In this document: positions 1 through 42,419 of the stretch, piece after piece
Numbering within the stretch: position 1 is the stretch's first letter
Layout of the letters: each line of letters starts with the position of its first letter
NCBI RefSeq assembly: GCF_964355755.1
Contig: NC_092674.1
Coordinates: 2,609,001 to 2,673,000, forward strand
DNA from: Antedon mediterranea
Taxonomy: Eukaryota > Echinodermata > Crinoidea > Comatulida > Antedonidae
Length of the DNA stretch: 64,000 bases
Direction: 5' to 3'
The notes under the pieces: generated by a model
Seen by the model: the letters and a program-made list of their open reading frames with translations, nothing else
Database searches by the model: none
Told to the model about the DNA's origin: nothing
Position numbers and translations under genes: made by a program

Positions 1-1795
1 CACACCGGAAACATCTCTTGATGTGGCCTTTGACATCAGTCTTGGCTCCTGGCCAATAACATCTATAGTAAAGTAATGCTAACGTTCGTGTAACTCCCTG
101 GTGTCCCCAACGCTCATGTACCATGTCAAGTATTTCTGCCCGCATCTGTTCAGGTACAGCGTACTGCATTATTTGTCCATGGATTTTGTCTTTCCTGACT
201 CTGTACAAAACCCCATCTTCGACCTTTAAGTTGTCCCACTCTCTGGTCCAACTCCTTACAGCCTTAGACTCTGCATTGTGCACTTTGTTGCCCTTGCTCT
301 TGAGCTCGATTACTTCATTAAGTACAGGAGACTGTAATTGTAATCGTTGAAGCTGCTGCTTGCAATAAGACGGGAAAACTGTCGGATGTTGATTATTAAT
401 GGTGACAGCTCTCACCTCGACTCTAAATTTCAGGTCTTCTTTAGGTAGACGCCCTATGACAACATTCATGACATCTTTTGCGACTGGGACTGTTCTACTC
501 AGAGCATCCGCACACTTATTGTCCCGTCCAGGCTTGTATTTAACGTCCAAGTCGAAGTTGGCCAATTGGGCGACCCATCGATGTTCCGTAGCTCCAAGTC
601 TTGCAGTCTCAAGGTGCACCAACGGGTTGTGATCGGTGTATACAATACAATGGTTGCCCAGCAGATAAGCACTAAACTTCTCCGTTACAGCCCACTTCAG
701 CGCCAACAATTCTACTTTAAAGCTTGACAAATCACTGTAGTTCTTCTCAGCACCTCGCAACCCTCGACTAGCATAAGCGACTGGGTGAGGCTTGCCTGTT
801 TCATCCGATTGCATCAAACATGCGCCTAATCCTTTGAACGAGGCATCTACTTCTAGTATAAATTTCTTCTGGAAATCTGGGTATGCCAATACAGGCGTAG
901 AACTAAGCATGACCTTTAACCTATCAAACGCTTGCTGCTCTCCTTCCTTCCAATAAAAGTTCCCTGCTTTCGATGATGCAGTGCTTCTTGTCTTAGCAAC
1001 CAGGGCATGCAGCGGAGCAGCGATGCGAGAAAAATTATGAATGAAGCGTCGATAGTAGGAGGCCAGGCCAAGGAATGAGCTGACTTCTCGTCCGTTTGTC
1101 GGGGTGGGCCAGTCTTTGATCCGCTCAACTTTCTCTTCTGACACTTGCACGCCCCGATCATCCACCACATGTCCTAGGTACTCAACCTTCTGCTTCAGCA
1201 CATCACATTTCTTCCCTTTCAACTTCAGTCCATATTTGGACAACCTAACTAGAACTTTTTCTAGACGAACTAGGTGTTCTTCGAGCGTCGAAGAGAATAT
1301 GAGAATGTCATCTAGGTATAGTACTATAACTCTACCAAGTTCATATCTGCAAAGATGAACACCATTATTCGTTGGAAAGTGTTTGCTGCATTGCTGAGTC
1401 CTTGCGGCATCCTCAGGTATTCGTAAAGACCCCAAGGAACTCTGAAGGCTGTCTGGTCTATCGACGATTCATCCATTGTGACCTGATAGTACCCATGGGC
1501 TAAGTCGAGCGTGGTGAAATACTTAGCTCCCCCTAGAATGTCCAACACCTCGTCTATACGCGGTAGTGGGAAGGAGTCCTTGACAGTCATGGCATTCAGC
1601 TTCCGATAGTCAATACACAGCCGTAGGGACCCATCTTTCTTTGTCACTATCACCACAGGGCTAGCGTAAGCACTTTTCGACGGTCGAATCATTTTTGGTC
1701 TACCATCTCTTGAATCATCCTTTTGATTTCTGGAACTTTGTGCGGGTGTATTCGCCGAAATGGTTCTCGAATAATCTTCTCTGATGTTAGGATAA
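1..1795 (-). pseudogene. pol: Gypsy Pol: RT, RNase H and integrase start, frameshifted
   Basis: RT fingers and palm are clear: 'CIDYRKLNAMTVKDSFPLPR' and 'TTLDLAHGYYQV' (first catalytic Asp), then 'LRMPQGLSNAANTFQRIM'. The frame stops at 1324, while the YLDD catalytic box is found in a different frame just downstream (about 1305-1320), so a frameshift separates the two catalytic parts. RNase H follows ('EVDASFKGLGACLMQ', then 'YTDHNPL'). At 1-75 the integrase zinc-binding start is seen (His...His, then CFRC). Gypsy Pol copies element RNA to DNA and integrates it; this copy should not make active enzyme. Confidence 0.85.
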
Positions 1796-1827
1796 TAGAA
1801 TGTGGAACAAGGTTACATTTACCAACA

Positions 1828-2367
1828 TCAAATGAACCAGTCGAAAATGTGCTCGGATGTTTCTTGATGCATGCACTGCATGACTTTAGTCTTTTCCTCT
1901 TCCCCCAAATGGCTCAAATTCAACCCAGGAGCTATCTCTTCACACTCTTGAATAAGTCCTTCACTCTTCAGAACTCCGGATACACCACAACCAGGTGTTA
2001 CTAATACTTCTCCAACTCGGACCTCTAAACCATCAGCTACCTGCACTAGCTCAGCTTCCTGCTTCTCATTGACTGCTGACGCTTCTCCTACCACAACATC
2101 CTTCCTCAACTTGATGGGTTGGTTTTCAGAATTGGCCAACATTACCCCAAGAAGCCCATTCTTGATCGCCCCGCAACCTTCTACCAATTCTACACTCTGG
2201 TTTCCCTGAACTGGACTCGCCAACACATTACCCTTAAGATTGCTAACTTGACAACAGATCCTTCTGACACCGCATGCTGGGATGGTAACATCTTCAGACA
2301 ATCTCAGTTCGGCTACATCACACGGCACAGGTGTCTCAACCTTGTTGTCCCTCTTCTCTAACATCAA
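1828..2367 (-). CDS. protease-RT linker region of Pol
   Basis: A 179-codon open frame between protease and reverse transcriptase. It is rich in Val, Glu and Gly with repeated 'IPACGVRRI'-like beta segments, typical of the poorly conserved segment upstream of RT in Gypsy Pol. I see no catalytic motif. It starts in a frame different from the protease and overlaps its end. The downstream RT begins around 1790 with R-rich 'PFRRIHPHKVPEI'. Confidence 0.55.
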   Translation of the reverse strand: MMLEKRDNKVETPVPCDVAELRLSEDVTIPACGVRRICCQVSNLKGNVLASPVQGNQSVELVEGCGAIKNGLLGVMLANSENQPIKLRKDVVVGEASAVNEKQEAELVQVADGLEVRVGEVLVTPGCGVSGVLKSEGLIQECEEIAPGLNLSHLGEEEKTKVMQCMHQETSEHIFDWFI

Positions 2368-2891
2368 ATTTCTGACAAACCTCCAGGCGAAGTGTCCTTT
2401 TGCGGAACATTAAGAACAGACAATTTCCTCAGGATATTACAGCCAAGTAGGATAGGATGATCTTGACTCCTCTTACTCGAACCGTCTTTGGACACTAAGA
2501 AACTCGCGCTCAGCTCGTTCTCACCATATTTCATCGGAAGCTCCACATAGCCTTGAATGTCTACAGGTTCTCCATTGACGCCAGTTATCTGTAGATATGT
2601 CACTTCAGGTGCCAAATTGCCAAGTCTTGGTTTTAGTTTAGTCTCATATACTGAAGCTGGAATCAATGACGTCATAGCCCCGGTATCCAGTATACATCCC
2701 AACTCAATGCCTGCAAGGGTTATGGTAGCAGAAGGACTGTTTGCTACGAGCTCGCTCTCGTGTTCTTCTGCGCTGGCGATATGGCCCATTTCAATTTCCA
2801 CATCGTCTGGTTTTTGTGCGTCTGCGGTGGCTGTACTCAATTGTGGGCAATCTTTCCTAAAGTGTCCGGTCTGTTTGCAATGAAGGCATTT
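2364..2891 (-). CDS. pro: second zinc knuckle and retropepsin-like protease
   Basis: In frame with Gag after the TAA at 2892-2894. It opens with a CX2CX4HX4C knuckle, then an acidic linker, then the aspartic protease signature LDTGAMTSLIPASVYE, where DTGA is the catalytic motif. A later ILLGCNILRKL matches the conserved C-terminal 'LLG...L' of Gypsy proteases. The frame ends just where the next frame begins, so pol expression would need a frame change. The enzyme would cleave Gag-Pol as a dimer. Confidence 0.85.
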   Translation of the reverse strand, partial: KCLHCKQTGHFRKDCPQLSTATADAQKPDDVEIEMGHIASAEEHESELVANSPSATITLAGIELGCILDTGAMTSLIPASVYETKLKPRLGNLAPEVTYLQITGVNGEPVDIQGYVELPMKYGENELSASFLVSKDGSSKRSQDHPILLGCNILRKLSVLNVPQKDTSPGGLSEI

Positions 2892-2894
2892 ATA

Positions 2895-3722
2895 TTAACC
2901 AGTGCAGTTTTCCTTACGATGACTCTTCTCTAGGCACTTATAGCAGGTTAAAGGTTTGCGTTGTGGCCCACTGGTAACTACATCATTCTCAGCCTGGCGA
3001 TTTAACAGCGCGTTCACAGCCTTCAGTTCGGCTTTCAATGCCTCCATCTCGCTCTGCTTCGCGTCATTGACAACCTCATGAACTTGCACTCTCCTTTTCT
3101 GACTCTCAATATTCCTAAAGAATTCTAGCGTCTCCTCTCTCATCTCTTGGAATGACTTATCTTTATATGCCATCTCAATTCTGCGCAATTCCCTTTGGAC
3201 CCACGGTTCTTTCGCCCCTCTTGCAAATCTCTCCTTCAAGGCATTGTCCTTTAAGCTTTCCAATGCCACTTTTTCAACATCAGACGTCGCTGCCTTGATC
3301 ATTCTCTGGTAGATTCTCATCAGTATCCTACTGTAGTCGGCCAATGATTCTCCATCCATCTGTGATCGACTATGGAAATTACTGCTAAGTGACTGAACAG
3401 TATTAATCGGTGCGAATAGTGCTTCCAGCTTCTCTATGATTTTCGTACTATCCTTCTTAACATCATCACCATAACATAGTATCTCATCTTTCGCCGCTCC
3501 ACCTAGATGGGCTAACAGCGAGTTGGCTTTGGCTTCTCCAGTTAGATTGTAGTGGGTCGCATAACTATTGAAGTCATCTATCCATTCTTTCAAGGAGAAC
3601 TCTCCAATCTCTCTTGCACAACCCTTAAACTTAGATAGCTTAACTGGTGGTGGACTTCGCTGTGTGGTTAGGCCTTGGAGTGCCGTTGTTAACGCTTGTA
3701 TCATATCGCCCATCTCTGCCAT
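2895..3722 (-). CDS. gag: Gag-like protein with CCHC zinc knuckle
   Basis: A 275-codon frame starting at an ATG 206 bases after the predicted primer-binding site. The middle resembles retrotransposon Gag capsid (repeated aromatic and leucine helices, a PWVQRELRRI stretch), followed by a lysine/glutamate-rich helix. It ends in a CX2CX4HX4C knuckle (CYKC...H...C) and then TAA at 2892-2894. A second knuckle (CLHC...H...C) follows in the same frame beyond that stop, so Gag-protease was probably one frame now interrupted, or is joined by stop readthrough. Gag assembles the particle and binds element RNA. Confidence 0.85.
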   Translation of the reverse strand: MAEMGDMIQALTTALQGLTTQRSPPPVKLSKFKGCAREIGEFSLKEWIDDFNSYATHYNLTGEAKANSLLAHLGGAAKDEILCYGDDVKKDSTKIIEKLEALFAPINTVQSLSSNFHSRSQMDGESLADYSRILMRIYQRMIKAATSDVEKVALESLKDNALKERFARGAKEPWVQRELRRIEMAYKDKSFQEMREETLEFFRNIESQKRRVQVHEVVNDAKQSEMEALKAELKAVNALLNRQAENDVVTSGPQRKPLTCYKCLEKSHRKENCTG

Positions 3723-3927
3723 ATTGCTATATTACAAAATGGGAATAAGAATCTATGCACAATGTAAATACACGGTAAAACAAGTAAGTATATGCAATAA
3801 AAAAAACAAAGCATTCATGAAAAATATCTCTAAATTGGCATCCAGGGGTCAATCAGCCAAATCCGTTCGTCTGCACCAACTTGACTCGTCACACTAATCT
3901 CGTCGAATTCAGATCTGTTCCAGTTGC

Positions 3928-3945
3928 ATCCCACCGCTGCCACCA
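3928..3945 (-). other. putative tRNA primer-binding site
   Basis: Minus-strand TGGTGGCAGCGGTGGGAT four bases after the LTR end. It begins TGG, as a tRNA 3' CCA complement should, and lies between LTR and Gag. The primer tRNA was not identified. Confidence 0.5.
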
Positions 3946-3949
3946 AAAT

Positions 3950-4424
3950 TGGTCGTGAGTCGAACAAACACGTCAAAGGAATAGACCAAAGACTGGATAC
4001 GTTGTTTAGACGTTTATTGGAACACAACTTCAAACTGATACAGATGTAGCAGAACGAAAAGATAAAAGTACAAACACCCCTGCAATGCCCTCATACAAGT
4101 AGCCAAACAATCAAGAGTCAACTCCACTCTGGTACACAGTCGTCTTTGTTCTTATCAATGCTCGAATTACATCAAGTTACACGCTCATAAAATAGTAAAT
4201 AATCAAGGTTCTCATCTATCTCTGCCAGACACGTCTTGTCTCTCTCAAGGCAGGGTCTCAATCTCCCGCTCAGTGAGAGGAACGCGCTAGCCTAATTACT
4301 ATCTCACTAGTCAAATAAACATCCGCAGAAGAAACTGTAAATCATACTAGGCGTAACGTTAAAATAAAATATCCCTCCCTCAGCAAAGTAGGTCTGGACA
4401 ATCAAATAAATCCAGCCTCCGACA
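3950..4424 (-). repeat. putative 5' LTR of the Gypsy element
   Basis: On the minus strand the segment opens TGTCGGAGG and closes with CCA just before a primer-binding-like sequence, giving about 475 bp. Boundaries rest on TG...CA ends and the position of the PBS; the partner LTR is outside the window so identity cannot be checked. Confidence 0.55.
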
Positions 4425-4949
4425 TGACAAACCAGTGTTGGTATTATTTTAAGTATAATGGATCCCGAACGCCCGGAACAAGTTTAATTACTGTAAACGT
4501 AATTTTCTAATTAAAGATCACCATAAAAAGATTGTTTACAATCTTAACATTTTGTTTCTTTTTGTCATTACTTGCTTTGTTGTTTGCTATTTAAGTCTAA
4601 AAATGTTCAAGTTATCTTCATGATACTCTACGTCACAAAAGCTTATTAAAATCTTGAGTTATCTGTATCTTCAATATGGACCAAAATATTAAAAAGCACG
4701 CCCTCTGTCTACATTTGCCAAGTTTGAGAAAGTTTGTTTTTAATGCATTTTACGTGATTTGATATAAGTATGGAGCGCCATATGTGCCAATATTTTTAGT
4801 TTCTTTTAACGATTAAGTCGAATCCCCGTCTAGAACTTTGACTTATAGTTAGCTACCAACGATGGTGTCGCATTTCGTCACATTTCAATCTATATGAAAT
4901 AAAAGTGAAAACTAAAGATCTGTTCAACTCGTGTTTCGTTTAATTTCAG
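4425..4949. other. AT-rich non-coding sequence, likely intron of gene A
   Basis: No open frame, exon or repeat structure recognised. It ends at a polypyrimidine tract and AG (4948-4949) in front of the first visible exon of gene A, so it is best read as intron. Confidence 0.5.
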
Positions 4950-5055
4950 AGGCCTCCGTAACTGCATTCGTACCAGCATCCACAAACATCTAATGCTTAC
5001 TTTAGCACTCTCGCAAATAGTGTTTCTGATTGGTTTCGACAAAACATCAAATCAA
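4950..5055 (+). CDS. gene A exon: TM2
   Basis: Acceptor AG at 4948-4949, donor GT at 5056. Reads LRNC...IHKHLMLTLALSQIVFLIGFDKTSNQ across the exon, the standard TM2 of adhesion GPCRs; ends in phase 0. Confidence 0.88.
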
Positions 5056-7792
5056 GTAAGAAACAGCTATATTCTCCACTTGGCAGACGACTACATTATT
5101 AATGATGACAATATGTAACATAGTAATTATATTGCTGAAAAATTGTTGTTTATTGATTTTCCACATGTAATACATATATTTTCTAAATAAATCATAAAAT
5201 ATTTATTAATGATAATTATGAATTTAATTGAATTTACTTGTCTTTTTCCTCAATGAAAATTGTTGCAAAAAACATTCATAAGACAAAAAATTGGTTTGAC
5301 TAATTTTACCAATAAAACCATATTTTGTTATTCTTAATATCAACCATCATTTTGTTATTTTGTTATTTTATATTGTTTTTCATGTATCTAACGCGTTTTT
5401 CTTGCCCACAGAGCGTGTGCACTGGAGTTGCCGCGTTACTTCTCTATCTTTACCTTGCGGCATTTACGTGGATGTTTGCTGAAGCCGTTTACCTCCATTA
5501 CAAGATATATGATATTCATAAAACGTCTGTACATTATCAACGCATATCGCGTTATATTCTATTCTGTTATGGAATACCTTTGGTGATTGTTGGAGTTGCT
5601 CTTGCTTGTAACGTTGATGGGTTTGGCACAGATAGAAGGTAGGTTGATTGACCCCCCCCCCCACCGCCCCTCCATAGACCTAATCCCAGCGGGACATCCG
5701 CAGCCCTCACTGAGGCCACTATGCCACTGCCTTATCCTTGTAAATAAGACAATGTAACACTTGGTTCTTTTAATGATCCTTCTTCTGAGGAAGATCATAA
5801 AAATGAGAAATGTTAGAAATAATAGATTGTAAAATTGTTTATTTGTTTATAGTTGTTGGTTATCGACATCAAATGGATTTGTGTGGACGTTCATAGGACC
5901 TGTGTATTTTATATGCTCGGTAAAAACATGACAGTATTTGCAATGGAATGAGAGTATTTACATTCAAAACTCTAAAAAGTTTCTCTTTTGTGACGTTGAT
6001 CACTAATTGTATTCATTTCATTGAAATATCAATCATTCATACGATTTGATCAAATAAATTTAATTAATAGTATATTCGTAAAACTTATAGACCTATTTAC
6101 GATTTGCGTTTCTTTATTTATTTATTTTTATTATTTAACCCGATCTGATACAGTGTTCGAATGTTCATTTACTTTCAGGCTAATTTGGTTCTTATTTTAA
6201 AAGTAGCCAAAACGATTTACACACGTTCTAAGGGACACTGTAACAAGAACCAGAAGGAGGAGATAGCGATGACTAGGTATGTATATTACATTGCTATGAC
6301 GTCACTATGACGTAGGCCTACGTCTAATCATCTATCCATGGTTTATGTAAATGTTACTATTTTCCACCGGTCCTGGTAGGCTACTTGGATACAGTGTTAA
6401 TGTATGATCATCTAATACGAGTAACAAACACAAGATAACAGAGTTATTTCCAAAAGATCCCAATGAAAATAAGCTAATATTAATAGAGCATTTTGGGCCG
6501 GCTATCCTGGAAAATCTTTTATAAGTGCTATTTATTTGTAATGTCAGTCATTATGTTATCACTTTGTATGTGTTTTTTTGTAATGATTTTTCTAATAACT
6601 TAATAAATCAAATGAATAAATATATTTATTTTTAAATTAAAATTTGTTTGACAGAAAAGCTATAAAGGGCGCACTGATACTTGTGCCGCTGCTTGGTGTC
6701 ACGTGGTTATTTGGTATAGTAATTGCCTTCACTGGTGGAACAATGCTGTTTTCTTATATTTTTGCTGTTCTGAATGGAAGCCAAGGATTGGCTATATTCC
6801 TCGTCTGCATAGTGTTCAGTCCGCAGGTATTGTTTTCACGTACTTACCAATGTGCACTTAAGTTAGATATTTCTCAAAAATGAATTAATAATAATAATAC
6901 TATAACGGTTCACTTAAAGATGTATTGTCCCCCAAAAACATGAAAAATAAAGATTAATTAAATCAGACTTTGAACATGTTATTTTGTAGTTTTAAGTTCC
7001 GTAGAAAAAAAAACCCGGGAAAAAATGATGTTTTGACTTATAATGACAAAATAAATGGTTACATTCAACCAAAATCCATTGGCTGGCAGCTTATTTGATT
7101 ATTATTTTGCTTTAAATTACATTTTTTTAGGTAAATACACTTTTTTGTTATCCAATTTTTGGTCAAAGCGGATAACGATTATGTTACATTAAAATGGCAT
7201 ATTCAAAAAAATTGTAAGAACTATTTTTCAGGAGGGGTGTGCAAGTAAGAGGCCTACGTATATTGTTTGGTGAGATAGGAGAATTTTCAAATTGTAAAGG
7301 TGTTTCCCTTTAGTCCGGGTAGGCATATATATAATAAAGGTTAACACGGTCACTACTCTTTACGAAAAACATTGATTACTTCAGTTACGCATTTTTAATA
7401 CCAATTCGTTTCAGGTAAAAGATGAATTGAAGAAACATAAATGGCTAAAGCGCCTTTTCAGACGTGTTGACCCCATGCAATCGGAACCACAAACAATCCA
7501 AGTGAGTTAATCTTGTTAGTTTATTATATTGGAATGGAGAACATTCATTGATTGCGTCGCGCTTACGTCGTTGCGTTACGTCCTAGTGGGAACCAAGCTT
7601 TAACGTATTAATATAATAACATTTTCCTAAATACTTGCATTTTATGTAGTATTCGTTTTATCATAGACATGGTTTTATAAAGAACAAACTCTTTACGTGT
7701 TTCAAAATGCCTTTATTATTAACGAGTTATTTATTTTACAGACGACGTCAAGCTTTTCTACAACGAGGACAAAATCGGGTGGATTGCTATAA
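4950..7792 (+). CDS. adhesion-family GPCR (gene A), TM2 to C-terminus
   Basis: Seven exons with GT-AG borders and matching phases: 4950-5055, 5412-5638, 5853-5919, 6179-6276, 6655-6826, 7415-7501, 7742-7792. They encode the 7tm_2 class: 'RTSIHKHLMLTLALSQIVFL' (TM2), 'FTWMFAEAVYLHYKIY' (TM3), 'YGIPLVIVGVAL' (TM4), 'GFVWTFIGPVYFIC' (TM5), 'LVPLLGVTWLFGI' (TM6), 'FAVLNGSQGLAIFLVCI' (TM7), then a basic tail. These match latrophilin-like adhesion GPCRs. TM1, GPS and ectodomain exons are not in the window and should lie left of the Gypsy element. The tail now ends inside an inserted MITE. A damaged paralogue lies at 51555-54150. Confidence 0.88.
5412..5638 (+). CDS. gene A exon: TM3-TM4
   Basis: Acceptor AG at 5410-5411, donor GT at 5639. 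Carries the conserved extracellular Cys before TM3 (SVCTG), the TM3 'TWMFAEAVYL' core and TM4 'GIPLVIV'. Ends in phase 2. Confidence 0.9.
5853..5919 (+). CDS. gene A exon: second extracellular loop and TM5
   Basis: Reads CWLSTSNGFVWTFIGPVYFI. CWL is the conserved ECL2 cysteine motif that pairs with the TM3 Cys in this family. Phase fits both neighbours. Confidence 0.87.
6179..6276 (+). CDS. gene A exon: end of TM5 and third intracellular loop
   Basis: Reads ANLVLILKVAKTIY and a basic loop ending IAMTR; AG at 6177-6178, GT at 6277. Conserved at 52276-52373 in the duplicate. Confidence 0.87.
6655..6826 (+). CDS. gene A exon: TM6-TM7
   Basis: Contains the family motif LGVTWLFG in TM6 and LNGSQGLAIFLVC in TM7; AG at 6653-6654, GT at 6827. 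Confidence 0.9.
6917..7238. mobile_element. MITE with GATGTATTGTCCCCC end, decayed right end
   Basis: Starts AAGATGTATTGTCCCCC in an intron of gene A. The duplicate copy (52882-53205) still ends with the inverted match GGGGG...CAATATATCTT, so this is a ~320-bp inverted-terminal-repeat element whose right end was lost here. Confidence 0.6.
7415..7501 (+). CDS. gene A exon: cytoplasmic tail
   Basis: Reads VKDELKKHKWLKRLFRRVDP and on to TIQ, a basic membrane-proximal tail. Donor GTGAGT at 7502; the duplicate has lost this donor. Confidence 0.8.
7551..7601. mobile_element. partial MITE of the CTAGTGGGAACCAAGCTT family
   Basis: Right terminus of a palindromic MITE rich in ACGTC/GCGTT; the left part is missing. 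Full relatives are at 17174-17297 and 53704-53882. Confidence 0.6.
7742..7792 (+). CDS. gene A last exon, stop codon supplied by a MITE
   Basis: Reads TTSSFSTTRTKSGGLL then TAA. The last residues and the stop come from the terminal inverted repeat of the element inserted at about 7777. The empty site in the duplicate (54044 onward) reads on for a longer tail. Confidence 0.7.
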   Translation, partial: TTSSFSTTRTKSGGLL

Positions 7793-8199
7793 AACAGTCT
7801 TAACTGATGGTCTTAACTCCCCGATTAAAGCCGGCTTTATCAGATAGACGGTCTTATTAAAGCCACTCCTGATAGACCATTGCTATAAACCAGTCTTAGA
7901 TAAGACCGCGTAAAGTAACAAATTGAGGGCGTACTTTGCGCGTAGAATACCAAATAAGGTAATGTTCGTCACGCTTGTTCAATTCACAATCATAACAGTA
8001 CGTACATTTCTACGCGAGAAAATCCATTCTAGGCCTATATAAGAATAAAATCATCGTTATTATTTGATTTAACACTTAAAACTCGTTCAATTGGTTGTCT
8101 TTGACGATAAATAATACGTAAAAGCAACAAAAAGAGAGGTTTAAGACTGTTTTAAGACTCCTTCGAGTAGGCTTTAATTTTAAAGACCGTTTACAGGTA

Positions 8200-8612
8200 A
8201 AGCCCGGCGCACACTAGAGCTTTCGGCTGAGCCAACTGGCACGAGTAACACTTGGCTCACTAAAAAATTTGCCGCAAACTATGATCGCGTTCTATCGGAC
8301 GCACACTAAACGCCTCCAGTACGCGATTTTCTGATTGGATAATTACTTACTATGCTATACGGCACGCGCTGAAATATCATAATAAATCAGAAAATGTCAT
8401 GCGCAGTGGAATTTTTTAGTGAGCAGGAAGCTCACGTTCGGCGCACACTTGAGGAAAATGGCACGCGTGCCAAAAAATATTAAACACGATAGATATTTTC
8501 CTCAGCGGCACGCGTGGCCGATTCCTCACGAAATCCCCGGCGCACACTGTGAGGCAAGTGTTACTCGTGCCAGTTGGCTCAGCCGAAAGCTCTAGTGTGC
8601 GCCGGGCTTTAG
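8200..8612. mobile_element. palindromic MITE copy 1 (AAGCCCGGCGCACACTAG ends)
   Basis: About 412 bp with at least 55 bp of terminal inverted repeat beginning AAGCCCGGCGCACACTAGAG, flanked by TA. Nested in the outer element. Internal GTGCGCC and CACGCGTG blocks are also palindromic. Confidence 0.8.
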
Positions 8613-8681
8613 ACCGCGGTATAGCAATGGTCTATAATATAAGACTACTTGCTACGTCACGAATTATAGCCGGCTAAGCGC

Positions 8682-9557
8682 TAAAGCCCGGCGCACACTA
8701 GAGCTTCTGGCTGAGCCAACTGCCACGAGTAACACTTGCCTCACAGTGTGCGCCGGGGATTTCGTGAGGAATTGGCCACGCGTGCCGCGCTGAGGAAAAT
8801 ATCTATCGTGTTTAATATTTTTTGGCACGCGTGCCATTTTCCTCAAGTGTGCGCCGAACGTGAGCTTCCTGCTCACTAAAAAATTCCACTGCGCATGACA
8901 TTTTCTGATTTATTATGATATTTCAGCGCGTGCCGTATAGCGTAGTAAGTAATTATCCAATCAGAAAATCGCGTACTGTAGGCGTTTAGTGTGCGTCCGA
9001 TAGAACGCGATCACAGTTTGCGGCAAATTTTTTAGTGAGCCAAGTGTTACTCGTGCCAGCAAAGATTGTATAGCGCCGCTACGCGGCGCAAGATAGGTAA
9101 CTGGGTGAGACCTTTGTAATCCATGGACGCCATTCCGGCGGACAAGTTTGAACCGGAATAAAGTCGTTGTCAAGGCAATATCCACGATGTTTCGGTTAAA
9201 GAACGAAGTTGTCTAACCAAACATATCAATGTAAACACACAGAATTAATCGGAAAGTGTCCAGATCCCAAAGAAACTTTTATTTTTTATTTGTTTACATA
9301 ATTTCTTCCCTTTTCCATGAAGCAATCATAGAGATGGTTAACCACAGATACTTCGAGGCGGACCGCAAAATTTAAACCATTTACATTTAAATCACAATAA
9401 TAACCTGTCCGCCCGAATGGCGTCCATGGATTTACTGGGCGCGTAGTGTTATAAGATAGGAGCTTGGCAACAGTTACCTATCTTGCGCCGCGTAGCGGCG
9501 CTATATAATCTTTGGTGCCAGTTGGCTCAGCCGAAAGCTCTAGTGTGCGCCGGGCTT
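8682..9557. mobile_element. palindromic MITE copy 2, inverted and interrupted
   Basis: Same element as 8200-8612 in the opposite internal orientation. Its right arm is split by a third element at 9058-9508. Flanks TAA/TAA. Confidence 0.8.
9058..9508. mobile_element. third-level MITE with 7-bp target duplication
   Basis: Ends CAAAGATTGTATAGCGCCGC and its inverted match, over about 42 bp. GTGCCAG is duplicated on both sides, and the uninterrupted sequence is visible in copy 1 of the host MITE. About 450 bp, no coding frame. Confidence 0.8.
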
Positions 9558-9593
9558 AAGACCGGTTATAGACCGCTTATAGCAATCCGCCCC

Positions 9594-10277
9594 TGGTATT
9601 CATTACCCTTGGATTCAAACTACTATGTATGCACACTATTAATGTACGTGCACTATTAATGTACGCGCACTATTAATGTACCAAATTTAATAATGTACGC
9701 GCAGTACGAACAACGCGTGAATATTGCTATAGTGTGAAACAACATTTTCACTGAATTTTCACTAGAAGAAAAAAAATGTATGCTTTTTCCTACCGAAAAT
9801 GTTAAAATACAAAGCTGCTGCATGCTACAAAATGTTAGGCTAGCAAGATAATGTAACTACTATTTAAGAATAGAGAATAAGAATTCAATGTTATTTTAAA
9901 AGCTAAACTTCATTTTTCTACGTGATAGATGGATAAATTGTGACCTTAATCTTTACGAGGCTTTTTCCACTGAACTCTATAACAAAAATATTATCATAAC
10001 GCAGCGACTTGTACGCGCGCGTAAAACTGATTCCCGGGAAAAAGCAACGCTAAAACGCAACGCAAGCATATTGACAAATAGCAAGCGAGTTTTCAGTAGT
10101 AATCCATCGCTTCTGATTTGTCAAATTGCTCTTGCGTCGTTAAGTTGGTACCAAAAGCTCAACTGAACGTTTAAAAAAAAATATAACTAGTTAGATTATT
10201 AGTAGGCCTAGCTTACTTCTCATACAATGTAATTTGAATAAATATAAATTCGCTAAAAAATAGCACCTTAAAAAGTA
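9594..10277. other. tail-to-tail spacer between genes A and B
   Basis: Contains 4-5 imperfect copies of a ~18-bp unit (CACTATTAATGTACGCGC) at 9632-9705 and a degenerate MITE at 10033-10163. It holds the 3' ends of both convergent genes. No other gene seen. The duplicate spacer is 54094-54765. Confidence 0.5.
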
Positions 10278-42348
<32,071 letters not shown>

Positions 42349-42411
42349 CTTTTCTGTTCCTCCAAATACCCGTATGTGTAAACATGTAAATCGAAGTCAA
42401 CTGAATCGTTG

Positions 42412-42419
42412 TTTTTATA
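42412..42419 (-). promoter_or_regulatory. candidate TATA box of gene B
   Basis: Minus-strand TATAAAAA about 64 bases before the ATG at 42348, leaving room for a ~35-base leader. Motif match only. Confidence 0.35.

Larger units (their letters stand above)
1..4424 (-). mobile_element. Ty3/Gypsy LTR retrotransposon, 3' end cut by window
   Basis: Read on the minus strand the order is LTR (3950-4424), primer-binding site, Gag with zinc knuckles, aspartic protease, reverse transcriptase, RNase H and the start of integrase, the gag-pol order of Ty3/Gypsy elements. The rest of integrase and the 3' LTR lie left of the window. Coding is damaged: a stop lies between two zinc knuckles and the reading frame changes inside the RT palm, so this copy looks inactive. 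If adhesion GPCR gene A has exons further left, the element lies in one of its introns. Confidence 0.9.
7777..9593. mobile_element. outer foldback element in last exon of gene A
   Basis: Left end GGGTGGATTGCTATAA and right end rc GGGGCGGATTGCTATAA form terminal inverted repeats. The matching site in the duplicate (about 54070-54085) is uninterrupted, which proves an insertion of about 1.8 kb. It carries two copies of a second palindromic element and one of a third. No transposase frame is seen. Class uncertain; the ends resemble PIF/Harbinger-type MITEs. Confidence 0.8.
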
